Shown one piece after another: positions 8,324 to 18,011 of a stretch of DNA of 64,000 nucleotides. This DNA comes from Eggerthella sinensis. Lineage in GTDB: Bacteria > Actinomycetota > Coriobacteriia > Coriobacteriales > Eggerthellaceae. Where the stretch lies: positions 1 to 64,000 of the forward strand of contig NZ_PPTT01000016.1 of NCBI RefSeq assembly GCF_003339815.1, written 5' to 3'. The position numbers and the translations under genes are program-made. Position 1 is the first letter of the stretch; each line of letters starts with the position of its first letter. Below the pieces are notes generated by a model. The model ran no database searches. It saw only the letters and a list, made by a program, of their open reading frames with translations, and was not told the origin of the DNA.

Positions 8324-10252
8324 TTAAACCTCGAGCAAGTTGATGATTACCATGGGGCGGGTTTTCGTGCGCTCCCACAGCAGCGACAGCAGCGCGTCGC
8401 GCCCCGCCTTCTTCCACTCGCGCTGACCGCCGCCCTTGCCCATGGCGCGGCCGAGCGCGTTCTTCAAGGTGTTCTGCGCTTCGCGGACGAGGAAGTCGTC
8501 GTCGCCGCCCGTGATGCCGTGCATTTCAACCTGCACGGTGCCCACCACGTTCTTGCTCTTGGGGGACACGGCGGCCGCGATGGCGGCGAAGCCCTGCGAC
8601 CCGAGGGCGTTGCGCTCGTCGAGCACGCCCTGCGAGGTGTCGCCCACCGACAGGCCGTCCACGTACACGATGCCGCTCTGCACGGTCTCGCCGCGGCTCA
8701 CGCCCTGGGCCGTGAGCTCGAGGCTCTCGCCGTTCTCGCATATGAACACGTTCTCGGCCGGCACGCCCGTGGCTTCGGCCAGGCGCGCGTGCGCCCGCAG
8801 GTGCGTGGCCTCGCCGTGCACCGGCATGAACGCCTTGGGCTGCACGATGGACAGCACGAGCTTGAGCTCCTCGGCGCCGGCATGGCCGGACACGTGCACG
8901 CGGGCGCGGTTCTTGTCGTAGACGTCCGCGCCGATCTTGGCCAGGCCGTTGATGACGCGCGTGACGGCCTTCTCGTTGCCGGGCACCGGCGTGGCCGACA
9001 CGATGACGGTGTCGCCCTCGTCCATGGTGATGGTGCGGTGCTCGCCGTTGGCGATGCGGGCCAGCGCCGAGAGCGGCTCGCCCTGGCTGCCCGTGCACAT
9101 GATGACCACCTGCTCGGGCGGGATGCCCTTGAGGTCGTAGGCGTCGATGAGGTCGGCGTCGCTGATGCTGAGGTAGCCCAGGCGGCGCGCGATGTCGGTG
9201 TTCTGGATCATCGAGCGGCCCGTGACCACCACCTTGCGGCCGTTGGCCACCGCCGCGTCGCAGATCTGCTGCATGCGGTGGATGTGGCTTGCGAACGAGG
9301 CGATGATGACGCGGCCCTTGGCCTGCGCGATGATCTTCGCCAGCTCCTTGCCCACCTCGGCCTCGGAGGGCGTGAAGTTGGGGTTCTGGGCGTTCGTCGA
9401 GTCGCTCATCATGAGGTCGACGCCGATGTTGCTGAACTTCGACAGCGCGCCGAAGTCGGTGGTCACGCCGTCGATGGGCGTCTGGTCGAGCTTGAAGTCG
9501 CCCGTGTGCAGGACGTTGCCGGCCGGGCTCTGGAAGAACACGCCCACGGCGCCGGGGATGGAGTGGTTCACGGCGAAGAACTCGGCCGTGAAGCAGCCGA
9601 GCTTGATCTGGTCGCCGGGCTTGATCTCCACGAGCTTCGCGTTCTTGATCTTATGCTCCGCGAACTTGCCCTCGATGAGGCCGAGCGTCATCTTCGTGCC
9701 GTAGATGGGCACCTGGCGGTCGAGGTCCTTCATGAGGTACGGCAGCGTGCCGGTGTGGTCCTCGTGGCCGTGCGTGATGATGATGCCGCGCAGCTTGTCG
9801 GCGTTCTCGAGCACGTAGGTGTAGTCGGGCAGGATGAGGTCGACGCCCGGATGGTTGTCGTCGGGGAACATGAGGCCGGCGTCGTCGAGGATCATGTCGC
9901 CCTTGCACTCGAAGGCCGTCATGTTCTTGCCGATGGCGTCGAGGCCGCCGAGCGGGATGATCTTGAGCGTGGCGTTCGGATCCTTCTTCGGGGACGCGAA
10001 GCTGCGGCGCTTGTTCTGGTTGTTGGCGCCTGCCGCGCGCTGGCCGTCGTTGCCCTGGTCGGACTTCGAGAGCTGCGGCCGCCTGCGCTCGAGCTGCACG
10101 TGCTTGTAGGTGCGAGTCTTCTTGTTCGAGGAACCGCCCTCGTTCTCCGCGTTTCCGCGGGAGGCGTTGTTCCTGCGTGCCGCGTTGCCGGAACGGTTGT
10201 CCGTGCGTGCGCGGTCGGTGCCGCGCTGAGGACGCGGGTTCTTCTCTTCCAT
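8324..10252 (-). CDS. Ribonuclease J
   Basis: This is a beta-CASP metallo-beta-lactamase endo/5'-exoribonuclease for mRNA decay and rRNA maturation. The 642-residue product has the metal site HGHEDH at 161-166. An unusually long N-terminal extension (about residues 1-93), rich in Arg, Asn and Lys, is probably disordered and RNA- or partner-binding. The ATG at 10252 has an AAGGAAG ribosome site 3 nt upstream. In Bacillus an RNase J gene also sits between dapA and spoIIIE. Confidence 0.93.
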   Translation of the reverse strand: MEEKNPRPQRGTDRARTDNRSGNAARRNNASRGNAENEGGSSNKKTRTYKHVQLERRRPQLSKSDQGNDGQRAAGANNQNKRRSFASPKKDPNATLKIIPLGGLDAIGKNMTAFECKGDMILDDAGLMFPDDNHPGVDLILPDYTYVLENADKLRGIIITHGHEDHTGTLPYLMKDLDRQVPIYGTKMTLGLIEGKFAEHKIKNAKLVEIKPGDQIKLGCFTAEFFAVNHSIPGAVGVFFQSPAGNVLHTGDFKLDQTPIDGVTTDFGALSKFSNIGVDLMMSDSTNAQNPNFTPSEAEVGKELAKIIAQAKGRVIIASFASHIHRMQQICDAAVANGRKVVVTGRSMIQNTDIARRLGYLSISDADLIDAYDLKGIPPEQVVIMCTGSQGEPLSALARIANGEHRTITMDEGDTVIVSATPVPGNEKAVTRVINGLAKIGADVYDKNRARVHVSGHAGAEELKLVLSIVQPKAFMPVHGEATHLRAHARLAEATGVPAENVFICENGESLELTAQGVSRGETVQSGIVYVDGLSVGDTSQGVLDERNALGSQGFAAIAAAVSPKSKNVVGTVQVEMHGITGGDDDFLVREAQNTLKNALGRAMGKGGGQREWKKAGRDALLSLLWERTKTRPMVIINLLEV

Positions 10253-10411
10253 ATACTTCCTTTTCTCAGGCGACGGGGGCGCGCATATGCGAGGAGCCGG
10301 GCATCCCGGCTTTGTCTCGCTGCAGGTCAACCGGACAATCCGAACCTGCAAGCCCGCACGTCGCGGTTATGTCATGCATCGCTTCTCGCAATGCTTCGGT
10401 CCTTCTTCGTT

Positions 10412-10459
10412 GAAACCGTACGCGCGCTCCGCCCCATGGCGCGCCGCGCGTACGGTTTC
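10412..10459. terminator. 15-bp stem-loop downstream of dapA
   Basis: GAAACCGTACGCGCG (10412-10426) is perfectly complementary to 10445-10459, with an 18-nt GC-rich loop. It begins 11 bp after the dapA stop on the minus strand. It lacks a T-run, so termination efficiency is uncertain. It separates dapA from the RNase J leader (10253-10411). Confidence 0.6.
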
Positions 10460-10469
10460 GGCGCTTCGC

Positions 10470-11366
10470 TTACGCGTCGAGCACGCCCACCTCGCGCATG
10501 ACCGCGGCCAGGCGCTCGGACTGCTCGGGGGTGGCGTCCACGAGCGGCAGGCGCACGCCGCCCACGGGGAAGCCCAGAAGCTTGAGCGCTTCCTTGACGA
10601 GGATGGGGTTCGAGGTTTCGAACAGCCCCGTCATGAGCGGCATGAGCCGCTCGTTGGCCGCGGCGGCGGCCTCCCAGTCGCCCGCGGCGCAGAGGTCCAC
10701 GATCTCCTTCATGCGCGCCGGCGACACGTTGCCGATGGTGGAGATGACGCCGGTGCCGCCCAGCTTCATGATATCGAACGTGGCGGCGTCGTCGCCCGAG
10801 TACACGGCGAAGTCGTCGGGGGCGCCGTCGACGATGGCCTTGATCTGGTCCATCTTGCCGGAGGCTTCCTTGACGGCCACGACGTTGCCGCAGTCGTGCG
10901 CCAGGCGCAGCGTGGTTTCGGCTTCCATGTTCACCACGCAACGGCCCGGGATGTTGTACAGGATGATGGGCAGCTCAACCGCGTCGGCGATGGTGCGGAA
11001 GTGCTGGTACATGCCCTCTTGCGGGGGCTTGTTGTAGTACGGCACCACGCACATGAAGCCGTCGACGCCCAGCTCGGCCACGTCGCGGGCGAAGTTCACC
11101 GTGTCGGCCGTGCAGTTGTCGCCCACGTTCGCGATGACGGGCACGCGGTCGCCCACGGCCTCCACCACGGCGCGGAACAGCTCCATCTTCTGCGGGTAGA
11201 ACACGGTGGGGCTCTCCCCCGTCGTGCCGTTGATGATGAGCGAGTCGCTGCCGCCGTCGACGAGGCGCGCGGCAAGAGCCTGAGCCTTGTTCAGATCGAG
11301 CTCGCGATTCTCATCGAAGGGCGTGACCATGGCCGGGATCATTCGGCCGAACCGGGGCTGCGACAT
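10470..11366 (-). CDS. dapA: 4-hydroxy-tetrahydrodipicolinate synthase
   Basis: DapA condenses pyruvate with aspartate semialdehyde in the lysine/diaminopimelate pathway. The 298-residue product has the Schiff-base lysine K166 (VAVKEASG), the catalytic tyrosine Y137 (LYNIPGR) and the GTTGES loop at 47-52, at the family's usual length. A GAGGAG ribosome site precedes the ATG. dapB lies 91 bp upstream, so two successive steps are encoded together. Confidence 0.97.
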   Translation of the reverse strand: MSQPRFGRMIPAMVTPFDENRELDLNKAQALAARLVDGGSDSLIINGTTGESPTVFYPQKMELFRAVVEAVGDRVPVIANVGDNCTADTVNFARDVAELGVDGFMCVVPYYNKPPQEGMYQHFRTIADAVELPIILYNIPGRCVVNMEAETTLRLAHDCGNVVAVKEASGKMDQIKAIVDGAPDDFAVYSGDDAATFDIMKLGGTGVISTIGNVSPARMKEIVDLCAAGDWEAAAAANERLMPLMTGLFETSNPILVKEALKLLGFPVGGVRLPLVDATPEQSERLAAVMREVGVLDA

Positions 11367-11457
11367 GCTGACTCCTCACCTTCCATACGCGCCGCGCAGG
11401 CGCTCGTCCATCGTACCATCCAGAGCTTGAACCGCTATTATGCCACGTCGCACGCGA

Positions 11458-12225
11458 CTACGACATGAAGTTCTCCAAACCTACAACGAGTCCTTCACGC
11501 TCGCCCACGCTGCGGATGCCCAGCAGCACGCCCGGCATGTAGCAGGCGCGATCCGTCGAATCGTGACGGATGGTGAGCACCTGGCCGAGCGAGCCGAAGA
11601 TGACCTCCTGGCTGGCCATGTAGCCCGCCGAGCGCACCGCGTGCACGGGCACGCCGTCCACGAGCGCGCCGCGCGCGCCTTCGCCGCCCTCGATCTCGGT
11701 TTCCTTGCCCGGCGCCTCGCTCGCGCGGCCGTCGCGGGCCTCCGCGATGATCTGGGCCGTGCGCACCGCCGTGCCCGAGGGGGCGTCCAGCTTGCGCGCG
11801 TGGTGGAACTCGATGACCTCGGCTTCGGGGAAGTACGGCGCCGCCGCCTTCGCGAACTGCATCATGAGCACCGCGCCCGTCGTGAAGTTCGGCGCGTAGA
11901 ACAGGCAGGTGCCCGCCGGAGCGAGCGCCGCGAGCTCTTCGAGCGTCTCGGTCGACAAGCCCGTCGTGCCCACCACGCAGTCGACGCCGGCGGGAAGCGC
12001 GACGCGCAGGTTGTCGGCGACCACGGCGGGCTGGGTGAAGTCCACGAGCACGTCGAACGCCTCGCCCGCGAGGGCCTCGGCCACCGTCGAGTAGACGGGG
12101 AAATCGGCTTCGGCGCCGTGCGGGTCGATGCCGCACACGAGCTCGAGGTCATCGGCGGCGCGCACCGTGCCGACCACCGTCTGGCCCATGCGGCCCGCGC
12201 ATCCCGAAACTGCCACCTTGATCAT
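11458..12225 (-). CDS. dapB: 4-hydroxy-tetrahydrodipicolinate reductase
   Basis: DapB uses NAD(P)H to reduce the DapA product toward diaminopimelate and lysine. The 255-residue product has the nucleotide-binding GCAGRMG (8-14) and the signature EFHHARKLDAPSGTA containing the catalytic His/Lys. Length is normal. The promoter may be the extended -10 TGGTAGGAT about 35 bp upstream (12259-12267 on the minus strand), which is inference. It sits between pnp and dapA. Confidence 0.97.
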   Translation of the reverse strand: MIKVAVSGCAGRMGQTVVGTVRAADDLELVCGIDPHGAEADFPVYSTVAEALAGEAFDVLVDFTQPAVVADNLRVALPAGVDCVVGTTGLSTETLEELAALAPAGTCLFYAPNFTTGAVLMMQFAKAAAPYFPEAEVIEFHHARKLDAPSGTAVRTAQIIAEARDGRASEAPGKETEIEGGEGARGALVDGVPVHAVRSAGYMASQEVIFGSLGQVLTIRHDSTDRACYMPGVLLGIRSVGEREGLVVGLENFMS

Positions 12226-12330
12226 CGCTACCTGCCTTTCGCTTCTTGGTTCGTGCGTATCCTACCACGTGGGATGCGCTGTTCGCGCCCCCGTTACCCG
12301 GTCGGCACGATTCGTCGGCCATGCGCAACG

Positions 12331-12352
12331 GAGGGGCCGCGTACGGCCCCTC
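12331..12352. terminator. Stem-loop downstream of pnp
   Basis: GAGGGGCC (12331-12338) pairs with GGCCCCTC (12345-12352) over a 6-nt loop, about 40 bp past the pnp stop on the minus strand. No T-tract follows. It marks the boundary between the rpsO-pnp unit and dapB. Confidence 0.55.
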
Positions 12353-12392
12353 CGAGAACGCCGATGGCAACGCTCAGCCGTCGGAACCTGCT

Positions 12393-14633
12393 TTACGCGT
12401 CGTGACGACGGCGCGGCGTGCGGTTGCCGCCGCCGTTGCCCTCGCGGCCGCTGCGGCCCGGACGGTTGTCGCGCCCGCCGTTGCCGTTGCGCTCACCGCG
12501 GTCGCTGCGCTCGCGACGCTCGCCGCTCGGCGCGGAGCCTTCGGGAGCGTCCGGCTTGTCGATGCGGTCGAGCGAGATCTTGCCCGTCTTCGGGTCCACC
12601 TCGAGCACTTCCACCTTGATGACGTCGCCGAGGTTCAGCACGTCCTCCACCTTGCCCACGCGGCCGTTGGCCACGCGCGAGATGTGCAGGAGGCCGTCCT
12701 TGCCGGGGGTGAGCTTCACGAAGGCGCCGAAGTCCTTGATGCCCACGACTTCGCCGTCGAACACCTCGCCCACCTCGGGCTCCTTCACGATGCCGAGGAT
12801 CATGGCCTTGGCGGCCTCGCCGGCCGGGCCCTCGATGGCGGCGATGTGGATGGTGCCGTCTTCCTCGATGTTGATGCTCGCGCCCGTCTCCTCCTGGATG
12901 CCGCGGACGACCTTGCCGCCGCTGCCGATGACGTCGCGGATCTTGTCGACCGGGATGTGGATGGTCTCGATGCGGGGCGCGAACTGCGAGAGCTCGGCGC
13001 GCGGCGCCTCGATGGTTTCCAGCATGGCCTTGAGGATGTAGGCGCGGCCTTCGCTCGCCTGCTTCAGCGCGCGGGCCAGGATGTCGACGGACAGGCCGCG
13101 GGCCTTGTTGTCCATCTGCAGGGCGGTGATGCCCTTCTCCGTGCCGCACACCTTGAAGTCCATGTCGCCGAGGAAGTCCTCGATGCCCTGGATGTCGGAG
13201 AGGATGACCACGTCGTCGCCCTCCTTGATGAGGCCCATGGCGATGCCGGAGACCGGCGCCTTGATGGGCACGCCGGCGTCCATGAGGGCCAGCGTGGAGC
13301 CGCAGGTGGAGGCCATGGAGGACGAGCCGTTGGACTCGAGCACCTCGGACACCACGCGGATGGCGTAGGGGAACTCGTCGGTATCGGGCAGCACGGGGAT
13401 GAGCGCGCGCTCGGCGAGGGCGCCGTGGCCGATCTCGCGGCGCTTCGGAGCGCCCATGCGGCCGGTCTCGCCCGTGCAGTACGGCGGGAAGTTGTACTGG
13501 TGCATGTAGCGCTTGCCCTCGGCGGGGTCGATGGTGTCGAGGCGCTGCCATTCGTTCAGCATGCCGAGCGTGACCACCGAGAGCGCCTGGGTCTGACCGC
13601 GCTGGAACAGGCCCGAGCCGTGCACGCGGGGCAGGTAGCCCGGCACGATGTACAGCGGGCGGATGTCGGCGGCACCGCGGCCGTCGGCGCGCTCGCCGGT
13701 CTCGATGACCATGGCGCGCATGGCCTTCTTCTCGAGCTTCTTGAGCTCGGCGGGGATGTCGCCCTTCCACGCGGCGCGCTCCTCGTCGGTGAACTGCTCG
13801 GCCTTGATGCGCTCCTTGAGCTCTTCCACCTTGCCCATGCGGGACAGCTTGTCGGCGTCGCGAAGCGCGGCGGCCATCTCGCCCTCGAACGCGCTCACGC
13901 GCTCGGCGATGGCGGGGTCGGCCACGTGCACCGGCCACTCACGCGGCTGGATGTTCGCGCGGTCGAGGAAGCGCTGCTGCACCTCGCAGAACGCGGCGAT
14001 GGCCTCCTGGCCGAACGTCATGGCGGCCAGCATGTCCTCTTCGGAGATCTCGTCGGCGCCGGCTTCCACCATGGAGATGTAGTCGGCCGTGCCGGCGATG
14101 GTGAGCTCGAGGTCGGACTGCTCGGATTCCTCGAACGTGGGGTTCACGATAAACTCGCCGGTTTCCACGTTGCGGCCGATGCGCACGCAGGCGGCCGGGC
14201 CGTCGAAGGGAGCGGCGCCCAGCATGAGCGCGGCGCTCGCGCCCATCGTGCAGATGGTGTCGGGCGGGTTGACGCTGTCCACGACGAGCGTCGTGCACAC
14301 GATGTGCACCTCGCGCTTGAAGCCGTCCACGAAGCCGGGACGGATGGGACGGTCCACCATGCGGGCCGTCAGCGTGCCCTTGTCGGAAGGACGGGCCTCG
14401 CGCTTGAGGTAGCCGCCCGGGATGCGGCCGACGGCGTACATCTTCTCGATGAAGTCGACCGTGAGGGGGAAGAAGTCGTAGTCCTTCTCCTGGTTAGAAA
14501 TGACGGCCGTGACCAGCACGGTCGTGTCGCCCTGCGTCACGACGACCGCACCGGTCGCCTGCTTCGCAAGCTCGCCTGTCTCCAAACGGTACTGCTTCCC
14601 GTACAGCTCGAAAGATTCGACGATTTTTTCCAT
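12393..14633 (-). CDS. pnp: Polyribonucleotide nucleotidyltransferase (PNPase)
   Basis: PNPase is a phosphorolytic 3'-5' exoribonuclease. The 746-residue product has two RNase PH-like domains, a KH domain (IGSGGKVVRGIQEETGASI) and an S1 domain (GEVFDGEVVGIKDFGAFVKL). It ends in an Arg/Gly/Asn-rich tail of about 45 residues that may bind RNA. rpsO lies directly upstream, the classic rpsO-pnp arrangement. The ATG at 14633 has an AAAGAACG-type ribosome site. Confidence 0.97.
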   Translation of the reverse strand: MEKIVESFELYGKQYRLETGELAKQATGAVVVTQGDTTVLVTAVISNQEKDYDFFPLTVDFIEKMYAVGRIPGGYLKREARPSDKGTLTARMVDRPIRPGFVDGFKREVHIVCTTLVVDSVNPPDTICTMGASAALMLGAAPFDGPAACVRIGRNVETGEFIVNPTFEESEQSDLELTIAGTADYISMVEAGADEISEEDMLAAMTFGQEAIAAFCEVQQRFLDRANIQPREWPVHVADPAIAERVSAFEGEMAAALRDADKLSRMGKVEELKERIKAEQFTDEERAAWKGDIPAELKKLEKKAMRAMVIETGERADGRGAADIRPLYIVPGYLPRVHGSGLFQRGQTQALSVVTLGMLNEWQRLDTIDPAEGKRYMHQYNFPPYCTGETGRMGAPKRREIGHGALAERALIPVLPDTDEFPYAIRVVSEVLESNGSSSMASTCGSTLALMDAGVPIKAPVSGIAMGLIKEGDDVVILSDIQGIEDFLGDMDFKVCGTEKGITALQMDNKARGLSVDILARALKQASEGRAYILKAMLETIEAPRAELSQFAPRIETIHIPVDKIRDVIGSGGKVVRGIQEETGASINIEEDGTIHIAAIEGPAGEAAKAMILGIVKEPEVGEVFDGEVVGIKDFGAFVKLTPGKDGLLHISRVANGRVGKVEDVLNLGDVIKVEVLEVDPKTGKISLDRIDKPDAPEGSAPSGERRERSDRGERNGNGGRDNRPGRSGREGNGGGNRTPRRRHDA

Positions 14634-14757
14634 ATGCTACGTTCTTTCTCTTCTGTCTGAGCAGCCCTAGTGCCGCCCAGCTTCTTCGACGTCGGTACTT
14701 AGAGTTCCCGAACCGTCGCGAACGGATGCGCCCTTGCGTCCCGCCCGCTTGCTATGT

Positions 14758-14780
14758 AAAAGCCCGCCGGAGCGGGCTTT
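14758..14780 (-). terminator. Intrinsic terminator after rpsO
   Basis: On the minus strand AAAGCCCGC-TCCG-GCGGGCTTT is followed by a short T/A-rich run. It lies 6 bp past the rpsO stop. Being between rpsO and pnp, it probably reduces read-through, and it could also serve as a processing site. Confidence 0.85.
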
Positions 14781-14786
14781 CATACA

Positions 14787-15074
14787 CTAGATGGTGTCGC
14801 GGATGCCGAGCTTCTTGATGAGCGTACGGTACTCCTCGATGTTGCGGGCCTTCACGTACTTGAGAAGACCGCGGCGCTTACCGAGAAGCATCATGAGGCC
14901 TCGGCGGGTGTGGTTGTCCTTCTTGTGCACCTTGAGGTGCTCGGTCAGGTTGCGGATGCGCTCCGTGAGGATCGCGATCTGCACCTCGGGGCTACCGGAA
15001 TCGCCTTCGCCCTTGCCGAATTCCTTGACGAGCTCGGCAGTGCGCTCCTTGCTGATGCTGAGTTTGCTGGCCAT
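14787..15074 (-). CDS. rpsO: 30S ribosomal protein S15
   Basis: S15 is a primary 16S rRNA binder in the small-subunit platform. The 95-residue product has the family landmarks [14 protein letters not shown] and [15 protein letters not shown]; a few residues at the N-terminus make it slightly longer than the usual 89. It has a well-defined promoter at 15230-15258, leaving a leader of about 150 nt that could hold S15 autoregulation, although no specific structure was identified. Confidence 0.97.
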   Translation of the reverse strand: MASKLSISKERTAELVKEFGKGEGDSGSPEVQIAILTERIRNLTEHLKVHKKDNHTRRGLMMLLGKRRGLLKYVKARNIEEYRTLIKKLGIRDTI

Positions 15075-15229
15075 GTGCTATTCCACCTTTCGTGTGCGGC
15101 GCCCGATGGGGCCGCTTCCTTGCACGCCCGACCCACGGGCCGTCGTGCGTCGTATGCGCTTCCCTCTGGGTGAGCATACGGTGAGCATGCAGACCAAGCG
15201 AGAAGTACCTGCGTTTTCGCAGCCCGCCC

Positions 15230-15258
15230 ATTGTAGCGGGAAGGGCCGTGCGCGGCAA
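15230..15258 (-). promoter_or_regulatory. rpsO promoter
   Basis: On the minus strand TTGCCG (15253-15258) and TACAAT (15230-15235) are separated by exactly 17 bp. This is a good sigma-70-type promoter pointing at rpsO, 156 bp before its ATG. Confidence 0.75.
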
Positions 15259-15319
15259 GCGGCGCGCGCCGGGCCCACAGGTTCAGCACAAAGCTCAAGG
15301 TTATGTTGCCGCCCCGTCA

Positions 15320-15772
15320 TCAGGCGAGACGGAGCTCCATGAACGTGTCGGCCATCGGGTTGTCGTCGTAGCGCTCGATGTCCTCGAAGCCGAGGCGGCG
15401 GTAGAGCGCGATGGCGTTTTTGCTCGTGGAGATGGTGTCGAGGCGCACGGCGGCGTACCCGTGCTCGCGTGCATGGGCGACGGCGCGCTCGGCGAGCCGT
15501 CGGCCCCACCCCTGCCCCTGCAGCCGCTCGAACACGAACAGCGTCTTGAGCTCGCACACGCCGGGGGCGAGCGGTCGCACACCCACGCAGCCGACGACGG
15601 CGCCTCCGTCTTCGACGAGGCACCAGAGAGCCTCGTAGGCCTCCGCGATGCGCCGGAGGTGCGCATGGCGCCCCGTCGAGTCGAACGAGCGGCCCGACTC
15701 GGGCAGGCAGCGGTCGAGGAAGGCGAACAGCGCCTCGTTGAGCGGGGGTTCGTAGGCGACGAGCTCGATCAT
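15320..15772 (-). CDS. GNAT family N-acetyltransferase
   Basis: The 150-residue product is a single GNAT domain. The acetyl-CoA loop is visible as QGQGWGRRLAERAVAHA (motif A, Q-x2-G-x-G/A), followed by the C-terminal NAIALYRRLGF motif typical of the family. The substrate cannot be told; small-molecule or protein amines are both possible. The ATG at 15772 is preferred over the one at 15802 because AAAGGA lies 6 nt upstream. It stands alone between a sensor kinase and rpsO. Confidence 0.85.
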   Translation of the reverse strand: MIELVAYEPPLNEALFAFLDRCLPESGRSFDSTGRHAHLRRIAEAYEALWCLVEDGGAVVGCVGVRPLAPGVCELKTLFVFERLQGQGWGRRLAERAVAHAREHGYAAVRLDTISTSKNAIALYRRLGFEDIERYDDNPMADTFMELRLA

Positions 15773-15856
15773 GGACGGTCCTTTCACTGGGGAGCCTTCC
15801 ATGATAGCCCTCCTTCGTTTCGCGGAGGTTTCCGCGCGCGGCGCGCGTGAGGCGCC

Positions 15857-17005
15857 TCAGCGCACGCTCGGGCCCTGGGGAATCCAGATGGTGAACGACG
15901 TGACGCCGGCGTCGCTCGTGGCGTAGATGTCGCCGCCGTGGGCGCGGGCGATCTCGCGCGAGATGGCCAGGCCCAACCCGGCGCCGCCTGCCTGCGAGCC
16001 GCGCGACTCGTCGGCACGGTAGAACTTCTCGAACACGCGCTCGAGATGCTGCGGCGACAGCTCGCGGCCCTGGTCGGTCACCGTGAGCTCCCACCACACG
16101 AAGCCGTCGGGCGCCACGGTGAGGCCCGTGCGCACCCGCACCGCCGTCTCGGGGTCGGCGTAGGCGATGGCGTTCTTGATGACGTTGTTGAGCACGCGCG
16201 CCACGCGTCCGGCGTCGGCGAACACCGACAGCTCGTCGGGGCCGTCGTACACGAGGTCGAGGCGGCGTCCTTCGGCCAGCGGGAAGAACTCGTCCACCAT
16301 CTGGTTCACGAACAGCGCGCCGTCGAAGCGCGAGCGCTCGATGGGGATGGTCTGCAGGTTGTAGCGCGTGATCTCGAAGAACTCGTCGAGCAGCTCCTCG
16401 AGGCGGTAGGCCTTGTCCAGCGTGATGCCCGTGTAGCGGGCGCGCACGTCGAGCGGCAGGTCGGGCGATTCCTCGAGCAGCGTGAGGTAGCCGATGATGG
16501 ACGTGAGCGGCGTCTTGATATCGTGGGCAAGGTACACCACCAGCTCGTTCTTGCGCTCCTCGGCCGCCTTCGCCGCGCGCTCGTTCTGCTCGGACTCGGC
16601 CTTGATGGCGTTGAGCGCCATGGCGGTGGGAGCCAGCTCGCTCGGCAGCATGACCGGCTCGTCGCTCTTCATGAGGATGCCCGACACCGAGTCGAGCAGC
16701 ACGTCGAAGTAGCGCAGCGCCCGGTTGATGCCCGAGCGCACCACGAGCACGAGGCCTGCCACGAACCCGAACGCGGCGAGCAGGAGGAACAGCGACGAGA
16801 GGGCGGTGTGCAGCACGTAGTTGTAGTTGAGCAGGTCGTACACGAGGTTCGACACCGCCGAGCCGAGCGTGGTCATGAAGCCCACGAACAGCACGAGGTA
16901 CACCACCACGAACAGGATGACGTTCACGACGGTGCGGCGCAGGATGGCGTTGGAGAGCCGCTTCGTCTGATCGAGGCGCGCCTGCGAGCGCGGGGTGTTT
17001 TCCAT
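15857..17005 (-). CDS. Sensor histidine kinase (VanS-like)
   Basis: The 382-residue protein has membrane helices at about 26-48 and 68-90 enclosing a very short extracytoplasmic loop, then a linker, an H-box with phospho-acceptor H161 (YLAHDIKTPLTSI) and an HATPase domain with N-box NVIKNAIAYA and G-box GAGLGLAISREI. The H-box and overall shape resemble VanS-type kinases, but the signal is unknown. The partner response regulator lies 12 bp upstream in the same unit. Confidence 0.92.
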   Translation of the reverse strand: MENTPRSQARLDQTKRLSNAILRRTVVNVILFVVVYLVLFVGFMTTLGSAVSNLVYDLLNYNYVLHTALSSLFLLLAAFGFVAGLVLVVRSGINRALRYFDVLLDSVSGILMKSDEPVMLPSELAPTAMALNAIKAESEQNERAAKAAEERKNELVVYLAHDIKTPLTSIIGYLTLLEESPDLPLDVRARYTGITLDKAYRLEELLDEFFEITRYNLQTIPIERSRFDGALFVNQMVDEFFPLAEGRRLDLVYDGPDELSVFADAGRVARVLNNVIKNAIAYADPETAVRVRTGLTVAPDGFVWWELTVTDQGRELSPQHLERVFEKFYRADESRGSQAGGAGLGLAISREIARAHGGDIYATSDAGVTSFTIWIPQGPSVR

Positions 17006-17017
17006 GGGATGCTCCTT

Positions 17018-17716
17018 CTAACCCAGCTTGTAGCCGACGCCCCACACCGTCTCGACGAACTCCTGCGACGAGTCGATGGCGGCCAGCTTCTTGCGCAGAT
17101 GGCGGATGTGCACCATCACCGTGTTGTTGCTCTGGGCGTTCGCCGTCTCGCCCCACACCGTCTCGAACAGGTCGCGCGAGGCCACGGGATGGCCCTGATC
17201 GTGCATGAGGCAGGCCAGGATGGCGAACTCCTTCGGCGTGAGGCAGAGCGGCTCGCCGTGCAGCGTGGCCGTGTAGGCGCCCTCGTCGAGCGCGATGCCG
17301 CCGCATTCGAGCGCGCGACGATCGGCCGCGTTGCCCGCGTCGGCCGATGCGGTGCGGCGCAGCCGTGCGCGCACGCGCGCCACGAGCTCGCGTGGCTTGA
17401 AGGGCTTCACCACGTAGTCGTCGGCGCCCAGCTCGAACCCCACCACCTTGTCGATCTCCTCGTCCTTGGCCGTGAGGAAGATGATGGGCACCGAGCTCGT
17501 GCGGCGCAGCTCGCGGCAGCAGGCGAACCCGTCCATGCCGGGCATCATGATGTCGAGGATGACGAGGTCGAACGGGTCGATGCCCTGCTGCGCCAGAAGG
17601 TCGGGGGCCGCGTAGAACACGGCGGGCGAGAACCCGGCCTCCACGAGCAGCTGCCCCACCAAGTCGGCGATGGCCTGCTCGTCGTCGCACACGGCAATGC
17701 GCATCTTCGATTCCAC
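17018..17716 (-). CDS. OmpR-family response regulator (VanR-like)
   Basis: The 232-residue product has a receiver domain (acidic pocket CDDEQ, phospho-acceptor D55 in ILDIMMPG, KPF switch lysine near 105) and a C-terminal winged-helix DNA-binding domain (LTPKEFAIL; VHIRHLRKKL; WGVGYKLG). The GTG at 17716 is preferred because AGGAGG sits 5 nt upstream; the ATG at 17704 would be 17 nt away. It pairs with the kinase downstream and is divergent from the C39-like gene, a likely but unproven target. Confidence 0.92.
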   Translation of the reverse strand: MESKMRIAVCDDEQAIADLVGQLLVEAGFSPAVFYAAPDLLAQQGIDPFDLVILDIMMPGMDGFACCRELRRTSSVPIIFLTAKDEEIDKVVGFELGADDYVVKPFKPRELVARVRARLRRTASADAGNAADRRALECGGIALDEGAYTATLHGEPLCLTPKEFAILACLMHDQGHPVASRDLFETVWGETANAQSNNTVMVHIRHLRKKLAAIDSSQEFVETVWGVGYKLG

Positions 17717-18011
17717 CCGTTCCTCCTGTCTTCGCGGCTCTTCGCTCGAGCCGCCTGCACGCCCTTCGGGCGACGTGTTCCGGTAAGGCCATTGTATCGG
17801 CCCATCGGGCGCAACACCGCTGTAACCTGGCAAGATTAAGGAAAACTTAAGAGATCGGTTGCTGTTTCTTCCGGGACAGAACAGGGGCGCTTGGCGATAC
17901 TTGATGGCGAGGACGGCGCGGGGCGACCCGCACCGGAGGTCGTCCGAAGCGAACCGCTTCGGACGACGCCTCGCTACCGAGCCACCGACACGACGACCAA
18001 GGAGGCGCTCC

